Below, in pieces: positions 24,989 through 33,400 of a stretch of DNA of 64,000 nucleotides. Location of the stretch: IMG/VR virus record IMGVR_UViG_3300032293_002041, positions 62,001 through 126,000 of that record; one strand, given 5' to 3'. Each line of letters begins with the position of its first letter. The stretch's first letter is position 1. The notes below the pieces were generated by a model that did not search any database, was not told where the DNA came from, and saw only the letters and a program-made list of their open reading frames with translations. Source of the stretch: a virus. The position numbers and the translations under genes were made by a program.

Positions 24989-25359
24989 ATAGCTTCTATT
25001 ATTCTATAAGAATCAGAATCCTCATGAAATGTTGATATTTCTATAAAATCACAAGGATAATGTGATTGAGCAGTAAATCTGTGCGCTGTCATGGGATTAA
25101 TAGTAAAGGATTGACCCTTTTCTAAAATGATGCTTTTTACTAAGTGTTCTTCGGGATTTGCTTTCCATTCTTCTTTATCTAGTGAAGTAGAGTATTGTAG
25201 CTTTAATGTGCCACTAATAATATAAAAAGTTTCTTTTTTATTCTTGTGATAATGTACTGAACACCAGCGATTTGGAACCACATGCAAATGCTTTCCGCAA
25301 TATAAATTATTATTCTCTATCCAAATTTCATATCCCCATTTTTTTTGTACAAAATTCAT
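24985..25359 (-). CDS. Cupin protein, sugar-phosphate isomerase-like
   Basis: 124 residues from the ATG at 25359, supported by TAGGA 6 nt before it on the - strand; a longer frame begins at 25413. It shows the single-domain cupin motifs: CSVHYHKNKKETFYIISG (metal ligands His, His, Glu) and GQSFTINPMTAHRFTA (third His). The start WGYEIWIENNNLYCGKHLHV resembles mannose-6-phosphate isomerase type II C-terminal domains. It may isomerise or bind the sugar used by the next three genes. First gene of the inverted operon. Confidence 0.75.
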   Translation of the reverse strand: MNFVQKKWGYEIWIENNNLYCGKHLHVVPNRWCSVHYHKNKKETFYIISGTLKLQYSTSLDKEEWKANPEEHLVKSIILEKGQSFTINPMTAHRFTAQSHYPCDFIEISTFHEDSDSYRIIEAI

Positions 25360-25444
25360 AAATATTCCTATTCTTGTTTTACTTGGCTGTTTCTCTATAA
25401 TAAAAAAAGTCAATGAACCATCTACTTAAAAATCTAATAATAAA

Positions 25445-26593
25445 ATGAATATTTCAACAATAGTGGGTCTTAAAAATAATCTAGAATACACTAAATATTT
25501 TTATACTAAATTTCGTCAACACTATCCGTCAAATGAGCTATGTTTTGTTTCCTATGGTAGTAACGACGGAACAAATGAATGGCTTGAAGATATATCAAAA
25601 ACAGATCTATATGTAAAATCCTATAGCAGCAACACCTCCCTCAGTCTGTCTGCCACATACAATAAAGGCGTAACATTAGCCACCAAAAAATATATAGTAT
25701 TTTGTCATAATGATATTGTAATAGCTAAAAATTTTTTAGAAAACATATATAAACATTTAGATAAAAACGAGGTAATTTGCTACACAGTAGTCGAGCCTCC
25801 TGTTTTTGAAAACGAACACCCAGGAAAAATTGTTAAAGACTTTGGCACTAACATAGAAAATTTCCAAGAAAAATTATTCGAATTATTCTGCGATAACGAG
25901 CAACAATTAAAAGCAAATGAAACAATCAATGGGTCTTCTTTTTTTATTGCTTTATGCAAAGACATGTTTCTAGGTATGGGGGGATTAGATACACTCTTCA
26001 ATCCGATGTTTTGCGAAGACGAGGATATGATACGAAGACTAGAGCTTATGGGAAAAACCATTAAGACATCTCTAGATGCTTTATGCTATCATTTTGTTAG
26101 CAAAACATCAAGATTCTCAACAGACTATGAAAATAATTCTAAAGAAATAGAATATCAGTCTAATAGAAACTTTATTAGAAAATGGGGATCAACAGTAAGA
26201 TGTCCATATTATACTAAATCTTTAGTAGTTAAAAATTGCGATCTTTCATTATTGGAACTTTTAGAACCATGGTGTAATAATATATATATAGAAAAAGATA
26301 AAATTAATATCTATACAGAATATCTTTCTACGGAACAAGCGTATACAAAAATTGATCTTTCTAAAAAATTGCACACCTTTCAAAATAACAACCTATTATC
26401 CGAAGACAGTATCATAATATCACTTGATGGATCAAAAATGAATGAACGATCTTTTTCAGCTATGCATCAAATACCTAATATTGTTAAAAACAATAATAAA
26501 ACTGGTATATTTAAATTAGATATCTATACTATCCAAGTTCAAAATTTACTAGAGCACCAAAATCATCTGATAAGCTGTAATAATGATATTTAA
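25445..26593 (+). CDS. Glycosyltransferase family 2-like
   Basis: 382 residues. The first 230 are a GT-A domain: STIVGLKNNLEYTKYFYTKF, SYGSNDGTNEWLED, TKKYIVFCHNDIVIAKNFLE (acidic pair as DxD equivalent) and NPMFCEDEDMIRRLELMGK (the ED-x-D catalytic region). The last 140 residues form an extra unrecognised domain (KNCDLSLLELLEPWCNN...). The gene diverges from the inverted heptose cassette across an 85-nt gap. It overlaps the next gene by 11 nt. Confidence 0.8.
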   Translation: MNISTIVGLKNNLEYTKYFYTKFRQHYPSNELCFVSYGSNDGTNEWLEDISKTDLYVKSYSSNTSLSLSATYNKGVTLATKKYIVFCHNDIVIAKNFLENIYKHLDKNEVICYTVVEPPVFENEHPGKIVKDFGTNIENFQEKLFELFCDNEQQLKANETINGSSFFIALCKDMFLGMGGLDTLFNPMFCEDEDMIRRLELMGKTIKTSLDALCYHFVSKTSRFSTDYENNSKEIEYQSNRNFIRKWGSTVRCPYYTKSLVVKNCDLSLLELLEPWCNNIYIEKDKINIYTEYLSTEQAYTKIDLSKKLHTFQNNNLLSEDSIIISLDGSKMNERSFSAMHQIPNIVKNNNKTGIFKLDIYTIQVQNLLEHQNHLISCNNDI

Positions 26594-27401
26594 ACATTTA
26601 TGGAAAAAAGAAAAAATAATTCCAAACCAAAAAGATCTATTAGAAAAAATAGACCTAGAAAATAAAAACTTATTAAAATTAAATCTTATTTTTCATTTTT
26701 ATTGCATAGATCATGAAAAAGTTCATTATGCTATAGCAAAATTAAAAAATGTTTTACATATTTTTAACGGATACAAAATTATTACAGTATCCTCTCCAGA
26801 TAATAAATTTCACAATAATCATATTTTTCAAAAAATAGTTGATTCATTCAAATCTTCTGATATTTATATCATACCAGTACCAAACTCTAACATACTGAAA
26901 GAATCAGAACATTTTTTTTATAGATCAGGGCCACTAATGTCTAGTCTTTTAAAAAATGATCAACATAAAAATTTCATATTTTTTGGCCATACAAAGGGAT
27001 GCAGTCATTCAGAAAAAAATTATGCAATTACCTGTTGGGTTAATACCTTGTGGAAATACAATATAGATCTATTTTATAATTTAATTAAACCACAGATAGA
27101 ATCTAATAATTACCAGTTTATCGGATGCTTAAGGACTACTAAAGATTGTTATTTTGATAGTAAGTTTCATTATTCTGGTACTTTTTTTTGGTTTGATGCG
27201 GCTATTTTACAAAACGAAAATTGGCATCAGCCTCATGATCATTTACTAAGTCTAGAAATGTGGCCAGGATTAATTTCTGATATGTCTAAATCATTATGTC
27301 TTTTTGATAGCGGAGATGGAAATAAGTATCAAAATGATCTATGGCAGAATCTGGCATTTCGCAGACAGATAGATGCTCCGCACACTGTGCCAAAACAATA
27401 A
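26583..27401 (+). CDS. Probable glycan-related protein of unknown function
   Basis: 272 residues. YIIPVPNSNILKESEHFF, NFIFFGHTKGCSHSEKNY and FHYSGTFFWFDAAILQ are reminiscent of proteins annotated in polysaccharide loci, where an 'F-GHxKG' and 'GTFFW' pattern occurs. I cannot name the family. No membrane helix. Location at the end of the sugar island and 11-nt overlap with a GT2 gene support a glycan role. About 100 nt of non-coding sequence with a promoter follow. Confidence 0.6.
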   Translation: MIFKHLWKKEKIIPNQKDLLEKIDLENKNLLKLNLIFHFYCIDHEKVHYAIAKLKNVLHIFNGYKIITVSSPDNKFHNNHIFQKIVDSFKSSDIYIIPVPNSNILKESEHFFYRSGPLMSSLLKNDQHKNFIFFGHTKGCSHSEKNYAITCWVNTLWKYNIDLFYNLIKPQIESNNYQFIGCLRTTKDCYFDSKFHYSGTFFWFDAAILQNENWHQPHDHLLSLEMWPGLISDMSKSLCLFDSGDGNKYQNDLWQNLAFRRQIDAPHTVPKQ

Positions 27402-27409
27402 GTTTTTCC

Positions 27410-27438
27410 TTTACAATACTCATCGACTATCTTAGAAT
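27410..27438 (+). promoter_or_regulatory. Sigma-70-type promoter for the nrdJ operon
   Basis: TTTACA (27410-27415), 17-nt spacer, TAGAAT (27433-27438): five of six matches to each consensus with ideal spacing. It lies 62 nt before the ribonucleotide reductase start, in the 98-nt gap that follows the sugar island. A GGTGTATA-type motif also occurs at 27453. Confidence 0.6.
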
Positions 27439-27452
27439 ACTACATGATCACA

Positions 27453-27463
27453 CGGTGTATATC
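27453..27463 (+). promoter_or_regulatory. CGGTGTATATC motif, candidate phage promoter
   Basis: In the same gap as the sigma-70-type promoter, 37 nt before nrdJ. It shares GGTGTAT with the elements at 10454 and 13106. Two promoters would allow early (host sigma) and later (phage sigma) expression; this is inference. Confidence 0.3.
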
Positions 27464-27499
27464 AGAACAACAGCTTATTCATAATCTCTAGGAGACAAA

Positions 27500-29692
27500 A
27501 TGTCAGCACTACAAGAGCTTCAAAATTACACTTTCGTCAGTAAATATGCTAGATGGTTAAGTGATCAAAATAGGCGAGAGACTTGGAAAGAAGCTGTTGA
27601 TAGGGTCAGAGAAATGATGCACATCAGGTATGACTCTTTTGGAATTAGCGAAGAGATTGATTGGGCTTACGACATGATGTATAAGAAAAAGGTTCTTGGC
27701 AGTCAAAGAGCTTTGCAGTTCGGCGGAGATCCTATCCTAAAAAGACACGCTAAAATATATAACTGTACTAGTTCATATTGTGATAGGTTAAGATTTTTTC
27801 AAGAATGTTTTTGGCTGTTGCTGTGCGGAAGCGGTACAGGATTCAGTGTTCAAAAGCATCATGTATCTAAGCTACCATCACTAGAGCATGAGGTGCAAGA
27901 TGGACAAGCTACTAAGTATGTTATCGAAGATAGTATCGAAGGCTGGGCAAATGCTTTGGGCGTTCTGTTAAGCTCTTATTTTAGCAAACCAGTAGATGAA
28001 TTTAAGCAGTATAAGAATAGTCATATAGTATTCGATTACTCAAGTATTAGACCAAAGGGAGCAGCACTAGCTTCTGGAGTAGGCAAAGCTCCGGGCTATG
28101 AACCTCTTGCAAATGGCTTAGAAAAAATTAGAACACTATTAGATAGATGTATTAAGGACGGCCAAAAGAAACTTAGGCCCATAGATGCATATGACATTGT
28201 GATGCATAGTAGCGATGCTGTATTGTCTGGAGGTGTACGCCGAAGTGCTTCATTAGCTCTATTTAGTCATGATGATGAGGATATGGCTAAGGCTAAGACA
28301 GGAAATTGGTACATAGATAATCCTCAAAGAGCAAGAAGTAATAATTCTGCCTTACTGCTAAAAGATTCAACATCTTTTGAAGAATTTTCCACACTGATGC
28401 AATCTGTCAAGGAGTTTGGCGAACCGGGATTTATCTGGAGTGAATCAACAGAGATGATTTTTAATCCATGCGTTGAAATTGGTATGTGGCCAATAGATGA
28501 ACAAACAAATAAATCAGGATGGCAGGGATGTAATCTATCTACAATCAATTGCTCATCAGTAGCCGACGAAGAAGATTTTTATGAATCATGTAAAGCTGCA
28601 GCTATTATAGGAACACTCCAAGCTGGTTTTACCACGCTAGACTATTTAGGAGACATTAGTCAAAGAATCTTTGAAAGAGAAGCTCTTCTTGGAGTATCCT
28701 TAACAGGAACCATGGAAAAACATGAGTTAGTATTATCAGAAAAAGTCCTTACTAAAGGAGCAAAGATCGCTGTAGAAACAAACAAGAAGATAGCATCTAA
28801 GATCAATATTAACCAAGCTGCAAGAGTAACTTGTTTAAAGCCAGAGGGGACTTCTTCTAGTATGCTAGGAACTAGTTCTGGAATCCATCCTCATCATGCA
28901 AAGAGATACATTCGCCATGTACAAGCTAATGTTCTTGAAGCGCCCTATCTATACTTTAAGAAATTAAATCCTCAAGCTTGTGAAAAATCAGTTTGGTCAG
29001 CGAATAATACTGACGAGGTAGTTAAATTTCCAATAGAGGTTCCAGATGGAGCCAAACTTAAGAATCAATTACCCGCTGTAGAGATGCTCAAGGTTGTAAA
29101 AGATACACAAAAGAACTGGGTGCAGTCTGGCAAGAATAGATCATTATGTACACAAGAATATTTAAGTCATAATGTTAGCAATACTGTCACAGTTAAACCA
29201 GAAGAGTGGGATTCTGTAACCAAGTATATTTATGATAATCGAAAATATTTTGCAGGGATATCTCTAATACCACAGAGTGGAGACAAAGATTATCCTCAGG
29301 CTCCGTTTACAACTGTTTATACTAGTAGAGAAATTGTTAAGGAATATGGAGATGCTGCACTATGGTGTTCTGGATTAATTGAACTAGGATTAAATGCATT
29401 TAATAATAATCTATGGGCAGCTTGCGATTATGTTTCGATGAATCAAGCAAAAGAAGGCGACGACGAACATAAGTTAAAGTTCATGAACAAGATGAAAAAT
29501 TTTGCTGTAAAATATTTTGAAGATGACATAAAGAGATTAACATATTGTATGAAAGATGTTTACAACTGGAAGATCTACTGCGATCTATTTGAGAGCTTTA
29601 AGAAGGTAGACTATACCCAGCTCTCCGAAACAGAAGACAACACTGCTGGTATTGAAGAGATTAGTTGTGCTGGTGGAGCATGTCTTCTATAA
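27500..29692 (+). CDS. nrdJ: Adenosylcobalamin-dependent ribonucleoside-triphosphate reductase (class II)
   Basis: 730 residues, close to the monomeric Lactobacillus leichmannii enzyme (739). It reduces NTPs to dNTPs using B12. The N-terminal part has YNCTSSYCDRLRFFQ (first redox Cys region), CGSGTGFSVQ, RPKGAALASG, then NPCVEIGMWP, GWQGCNLSTINC (finger-loop radical Cys region), SLTGTMEKHE and CLKPEGTSSSMLG. The C-terminal SCAGGACLL is the mobile re-reducing cysteine pair (Cys723, Cys728). No intein. AGGAG lies before ATG. It begins the nucleotide and replication region; dut follows immediately. Confidence 0.93.
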   Translation: MSALQELQNYTFVSKYARWLSDQNRRETWKEAVDRVREMMHIRYDSFGISEEIDWAYDMMYKKKVLGSQRALQFGGDPILKRHAKIYNCTSSYCDRLRFFQECFWLLLCGSGTGFSVQKHHVSKLPSLEHEVQDGQATKYVIEDSIEGWANALGVLLSSYFSKPVDEFKQYKNSHIVFDYSSIRPKGAALASGVGKAPGYEPLANGLEKIRTLLDRCIKDGQKKLRPIDAYDIVMHSSDAVLSGGVRRSASLALFSHDDEDMAKAKTGNWYIDNPQRARSNNSALLLKDSTSFEEFSTLMQSVKEFGEPGFIWSESTEMIFNPCVEIGMWPIDEQTNKSGWQGCNLSTINCSSVADEEDFYESCKAAAIIGTLQAGFTTLDYLGDISQRIFEREALLGVSLTGTMEKHELVLSEKVLTKGAKIAVETNKKIASKININQAARVTCLKPEGTSSSMLGTSSGIHPHHAKRYIRHVQANVLEAPYLYFKKLNPQACEKSVWSANNTDEVVKFPIEVPDGAKLKNQLPAVEMLKVVKDTQKNWVQSGKNRSLCTQEYLSHNVSNTVTVKPEEWDSVTKYIYDNRKYFAGISLIPQSGDKDYPQAPFTTVYTSREIVKEYGDAALWCSGLIELGLNAFNNNLWAACDYVSMNQAKEGDDEHKLKFMNKMKNFAVKYFEDDIKRLTYCMKDVYNWKIYCDLFESFKKVDYTQLSETEDNTAGIEEISCAGGACLL

Positions 29693-30118
29693 ATGAATAC
29701 CATCAAATATAAAAAATTAGACCCAAAAGCTATTGTGCCATTAAGGGCTAATCCAACTGATGCTGGTGCAGACCTATTCTCTATAGAAGATATTGAATTA
29801 TTACCAATGTCCAGAGTTTTGATTAAAACTGGACTAAGTATAGAAATTCCAGAAGGATATTATGGGCGAATTGCTCCTAGGTCTGGCCTTGCGTTTAAAA
29901 ATGGTATAGATGTACTAGCTGGCGTTATAGATTCATCCTACAGAGGCGAGCTGTGTACCCTATTGTTGAATACCGGATCCAACTCATTCAGTATCAAAAG
30001 TGGAGACAGAATAGCTCAATTAATAATAGAAGCTCACTACAATATGAATTTTGAAGAAACATATGAATTACAGCAATCTAACAGGGGAATAGGAGGATTT
30101 GGCTCAAGCGGTGTATAA
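29693..30118 (+). CDS. dut: dUTP diphosphatase (dUTPase)
   Basis: 141 residues with all five trimeric dUTPase motifs: PTDAGADLFS (1), PRSGLAF (2), GVIDSSYRGE (3, catalytic Asp), GDRIAQLII (4) and RGIGGFGSSG (5). It hydrolyses dUTP to dUMP, keeping uracil out of DNA. ATG directly follows the nrdJ stop, so translation is coupled. Confidence 0.96.
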   Translation: MNTIKYKKLDPKAIVPLRANPTDAGADLFSIEDIELLPMSRVLIKTGLSIEIPEGYYGRIAPRSGLAFKNGIDVLAGVIDSSYRGELCTLLLNTGSNSFSIKSGDRIAQLIIEAHYNMNFEETYELQQSNRGIGGFGSSGV

Positions 30119-30126
30119 TAATCGTA

Positions 30127-30900
30127 ATGGCGTTGACGTTCTTACTTATTAAGAAGGGCCAAACTTTGAGAAAAACTAATAAAAGGTCTAAAAAGACCAA
30201 AGTAGTCGATGCAACAAATAGTCTTCAGCCAGTTCCAGAAATCTATAGAAATAGATTGAAACCCAGAACAGATAATCAAAAAGAATATCTGAGAACTATA
30301 CTAGAAAGCAATATAACCTTTTGCCAAGGTGTTGCTGGTAGTGGTAAGACACACTGTGCCGTAGGTTTGGCTATAGAACATTTACTTGATGAGAAAGTAA
30401 AAAAAATTATTATTACAAGACCTGTGGTGGAAGCAGGTGAAAAAATAGGATTTTTACCAGGAGATGCTGACTCAAAATTACATCCTTACTTGTTACCCAT
30501 ACTTGATGAAATAAATCATTTTATCTCACTGTCTCATTATAATTCGCTGAAACTAAATAATAAAATCGAAATTGTTCCACTAGGATTAATGAGAGGTAGA
30601 AATTTTAATAATTGTTTTATTATAGCAGATGAGTGCCAAAATGCTTCTTATGAGCAACTCAAAATGTTAATTACTAGACTTGGCAAGGATAGCAAGATGG
30701 TACTCACTGGCGATATCAGTCAGTCAGATTTACAAAGACATTTACAGGGTGGTTTTTATGAGATGATAAAACAATTAGAGGGGATAGAAGGTATTGGGAT
30801 TTCAAGACTTCAATTTTCCGATATCGTTAGACACCCAATTATTGCTAAAATTCTTAGTAGGCTCGATACTTACGAAAATCAAAATGAGACCAGAAAATAG
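30127..30900 (+). CDS. phoH: PhoH-like ATPase
   Basis: 257 residues. Walker A is QGVAGSGKTHCAV (about residue 65), then TRPVVEAGEKIGFLPGD, the PhoH-specific block, and Walker B as CFIIADECQNA with LTRLGKDSKMVLTGDISQ-type sensor. PhoH-like proteins are common in phage genomes; a role in RNA or phosphate-starvation metabolism is proposed in the literature but unclear. The basic N-terminus (TNKRSKKTK) is short. Overlaps the HNH gene by 17 nt. Confidence 0.9.
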   Translation: MALTFLLIKKGQTLRKTNKRSKKTKVVDATNSLQPVPEIYRNRLKPRTDNQKEYLRTILESNITFCQGVAGSGKTHCAVGLAIEHLLDEKVKKIIITRPVVEAGEKIGFLPGDADSKLHPYLLPILDEINHFISLSHYNSLKLNNKIEIVPLGLMRGRNFNNCFIIADECQNASYEQLKMLITRLGKDSKMVLTGDISQSDLQRHLQGGFYEMIKQLEGIEGIGISRLQFSDIVRHPIIAKILSRLDTYENQNETRK

Positions 30901-31465
30901 TAGATGCCTTGTTCTTAATGCTGACTGTACTCCATTAGGTATTATTGATTGGAAAAAGGCTCTTACTTGGTATATTAAATATGAGAATGACGATACCCAA
31001 GGAATAGAAATAATTGATTTCTATAAAGATGATTATATTTGTGGTGTCAATAATAAAAAATTCCCAATACCAGCAATAGTTAAAACAGCTAAGTATTTTA
31101 GAGTTAATAATCAAAAAGTAAATTTCTCTAGAAAAAATCTATTCATACGAGATAATTATACTTGTCAATATTGTGGAGAAAAAAAAGATCTTAGCAAATT
31201 AACATACGATCATGTTATTCCTAAGTCGAGCTTCCGTGGTCAATCGGAATCTCCAACTACATGGACTAATATTGTAACGGCCTGTGTTGAGTGTAATAGA
31301 AAAAAAAGAAATAGGACTCCCAAACAAGCCAACATGCCTCTGCAAAACTTGCCAATAGCACCGAATAAGAGTCCAAAGTACTTGCCTATCACCCACATGC
31401 TTCTTAGGATAAGGTCGGACATACCATCGGAGTGGTCGGTTTATTTGCCGGAATCATACTTATAA
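30884..31465 (+). CDS. HNH endonuclease
   Basis: 193 residues from ATG 30884, inside the PhoH end; a longer frame upstream overlaps phoH and is not used. The N-terminus CLVLNADCTPLGIIDW is the typical start of the phage/bacterial HNH group. RDNYTCQYCGEKKDLSKLTYDHVIPKSS and NIVTACVECNRKK supply the zinc cysteines (two CxxC) and the HNH catalytic His. It may be a free-standing or homing-type nuclease, or act in genome processing. No intron boundary is apparent near it. Confidence 0.87.
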   Translation: MRPENSRCLVLNADCTPLGIIDWKKALTWYIKYENDDTQGIEIIDFYKDDYICGVNNKKFPIPAIVKTAKYFRVNNQKVNFSRKNLFIRDNYTCQYCGEKKDLSKLTYDHVIPKSSFRGQSESPTTWTNIVTACVECNRKKRNRTPKQANMPLQNLPIAPNKSPKYLPITHMLLRIRSDIPSEWSVYLPESYL

Positions 31466-31821
31466 TGCCATCATATTCATATTTTTGTGATAAGTGCAAA
31501 ATTAAATTTGAAATATTTTGTAGTATCAAAGACTATAAAGAGGATATAGAATGTTCCGACTGCCACAGCGCAAAACATACTCGTAGAGCATATATAGAAG
31601 ATATAAGTTCTTTGTATACTTCTGTAAAGAAGAGTGATAACGAGCTTTCTACTATTGGTGATATTGCCAATAGAAACAGAGACAAAATGAGCAATGATCA
31701 AAGAATTGAACTAAGCAATAAGCACAACGACTATAAAGAGATCCAATCGAACAAAGAACTCCCAACCGGGATGTCTAGGCTTAAAAAATCAAAAACTAAA
31801 ATCAAATGGACAAAACCATGA
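31465..31821 (+). CDS. FmdB-type zinc-ribbon protein
   Basis: 118 residues from ATG 31465, which overlaps the HNH stop (TAATG). PSYSYFCDKCKIKFEIF with a second CSDCHSAK pair is the FmdB regulatory-protein zinc ribbon (first strand Y-x-Y-x-C-xx-C). The remaining 75 residues are charged and probably disordered or helical. Function of phage members is unknown; regulatory or structural zinc binding is likely. Confidence 0.75.
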   Translation: MPSYSYFCDKCKIKFEIFCSIKDYKEDIECSDCHSAKHTRRAYIEDISSLYTSVKKSDNELSTIGDIANRNRDKMSNDQRIELSNKHNDYKEIQSNKELPTGMSRLKKSKTKIKWTKP

Positions 31822-32213
31822 GTGAATTCATATACAATCCTAAGAGTCTTTTTAAAAACGCTGAAAAAGATGAAACTGTGGATACTGAATTTTTTACTAC
31901 TACTGATAAGGCAGACTTTACTGATGAAAATGGGTTTTCTAGATCCAAGATCGATAGCGAATCAGTATTAGCAAAAAAGAACATTCGTAAGAATGGATCT
32001 ATTAAATATATTATAAGACTTGGTAACAATGGAAAATTTTTGAATCCTTTTTCCATATATGACAAAGAACATGATAATATATTCATAAACAAAGTTTGTA
32101 GATCCAATAGTAAGTTCAAAGAAGTTAATGCGAAAGTATTTGGATTTTACATGGAATTTCTTAATACAAAAAATATAGCATGGCTAAACAACGCAGAAAG
32201 AGAGAATGAATAA
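31818..32213 (+). CDS. Protein of unknown function
   Basis: 131 residues from ATG 31818, which makes the usual 4-nt ATGA overlap; ATG 31806 in frame is an alternative. Charged N-terminal half, then NGSIKYIIRLGNNGKFLNPFSIYDKEHD and a C-terminal EVNAKVFGFYMEFLNTKN. No family is recognised. It belongs to the overlapping run nrdJ-recA and is probably a small replication or recombination accessory. Confidence 0.55.
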   Translation: MSEFIYNPKSLFKNAEKDETVDTEFFTTTDKADFTDENGFSRSKIDSESVLAKKNIRKNGSIKYIIRLGNNGKFLNPFSIYDKEHDNIFINKVCRSNSKFKEVNAKVFGFYMEFLNTKNIAWLNNAERENE

Positions 32214-32557
32214 TGGCTAAAATGAATAAGACATTGACATACGCAGTCTTGTGGCTAAATAATCAAGGGCTAGATAATTCTAAAATAGCAGATGAATTAT
32301 CTCTAACAGAAAAACAAGTAAAAGCTGTCGTGGATAAGTCTCACATTGCTGAACCTCAATCTAATAGTATACCCACAACTTCATCACCAGTTGGGAAAAT
32401 CAAACCAAAGGACTTAATGATCACAGAAAGTGCATCACGCACTAGAAGCGTATCTATTATGACACAACAAGCATCTGCCTTAAATGATGAACTTAAAAAG
32501 AGAGCTGTCCCAAAACCAGATAACCAAAATGGAATTTTTAGACCCTTTAAGAAATAA
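32213..32557 (+). CDS. Small HTH-like protein of unknown function
   Basis: 114 residues starting on the previous stop (TAATG). The N-terminal 45 residues fit a helix-turn-helix (LTYAVLWLNNQGLDNSKIAD, ELSLTEKQVKAVVDK). The rest is Ser/Thr/Pro-rich and probably unstructured, ending in NGIFRPFKK. A DNA-binding regulator or accessory factor is possible but unproven. Confidence 0.57.
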   Translation: MAKMNKTLTYAVLWLNNQGLDNSKIADELSLTEKQVKAVVDKSHIAEPQSNSIPTTSSPVGKIKPKDLMITESASRTRSVSIMTQQASALNDELKKRAVPKPDNQNGIFRPFKK

Positions 32558-32559
32558 TC

Positions 32560-32970
32560 ATGAACGAACCCAATATTGAAGCTATAATAAATAGCTTATC
32601 TGAAGAAGAACAAAAAATCCTTGAAAAGATACAAGATAAAATTACTGAGTCAATAAATACAATGAAAGACTCTAAGTTTGATAACTTAGACGATACAGAT
32701 CTAGCCTCCTCATTTTCTGATAAAAATCCAGATCTAATTCATCCAAAGCATATAACAAATTCACCACACGAGATACTAATTACAGTTACAGCAGAAGTTT
32801 CAGAAATCGATGATAAAGGATATCTTGGAGCAACAAAGGATCTCATGAATCAACACTATCATATCCCTGTAAAAACAGGCGAAGACTATTCTCTCTTTTT
32901 ACAAAAATTCTTGGAACAATTTCAACAAACATTAGAGTCTACGTGTAGAGATAGCGTTATTACTAAATAA
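32560..32970 (+). CDS. Acidic protein of unknown function
   Basis: 136 residues. Helical acidic start (LSEEEQKILEKIQDKITESI), then SPHEILITVTAEVSEIDDKGYLGATKDLMNQHYHIPV and a C-terminal helix (EDYSLFLQKFLEQFQQTLES). No family is recognised. It lies 2 nt after the HTH-like gene and in the same direction as the recA operon. Confidence 0.55.
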   Translation: MNEPNIEAIINSLSEEEQKILEKIQDKITESINTMKDSKFDNLDDTDLASSFSDKNPDLIHPKHITNSPHEILITVTAEVSEIDDKGYLGATKDLMNQHYHIPVKTGEDYSLFLQKFLEQFQQTLESTCRDSVITK

Positions 32971-32983
32971 CTATTGGATAAAA

Positions 32984-33400
32984 ATGTCTGATCAATATTT
33001 ATCAAATTATTCTAACGGTAAAACTGTATCCGCAGCACAATTTATAACAGAAATTATTTGCGAAAGGAAAGCCCAGTCTACCAAGCAAGATTTACATTAT
33101 AGATTTTGGCTAGAAAAAAAATGGTCTGCTTTCTATAGGAACCAAATAGGATCAGCACATAAGTTGCTTAAAAAATACTCTTCTAAAGCTATCATAAGAG
33201 CATTGAATACTGATCAAGGAAGAAAAATCTATTCTTTGCGAGCACCACATCTTCCAGCTATTATAGAGAGTCAAGAACAAATTATCCAACAAGAAAATAC
33301 AGATCTTACTCTTCATATAGAGAGAAAAGAAAACATTTCTTTTGGTATTAAAAATCAATCAAAGAATATTATTTCTAAACTGAAGGACTTAGATCAATGA
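32984..33400 (+). CDS. Basic protein of unknown function next to recA
   Basis: 138 residues. KTVSAAQFITEIICERKAQS, LHYRFWLEKKWSAFYRNQI and AHKLLKKYSSKAIIRALNTD are basic and helical; this composition suits nucleic-acid binding. It overlaps the recombinase start by 4 nt, so it may be a recombination mediator, as small genes beside phage recombinases often are. That role is inferred from position only. Confidence 0.57.
   Translation: MSDQYLSNYSNGKTVSAAQFITEIICERKAQSTKQDLHYRFWLEKKWSAFYRNQIGSAHKLLKKYSSKAIIRALNTDQGRKIYSLRAPHLPAIIESQEQIIQQENTDLTLHIERKENISFGIKNQSKNIISKLKDLDQ

Noticed and set aside
25360-25444. Divergent promoter pair between the cupin gene and the GT2 gene
   Set aside because: AT-rich, but no -35/-10 pair with 15-19 nt spacing could be found on either strand.
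27402-27499. tRNA gene in the longest gap
   Set aside because: No cloverleaf, T-arm GTTC or CCA-like end; the same holds for the other gaps, so no tRNA was found in the window.
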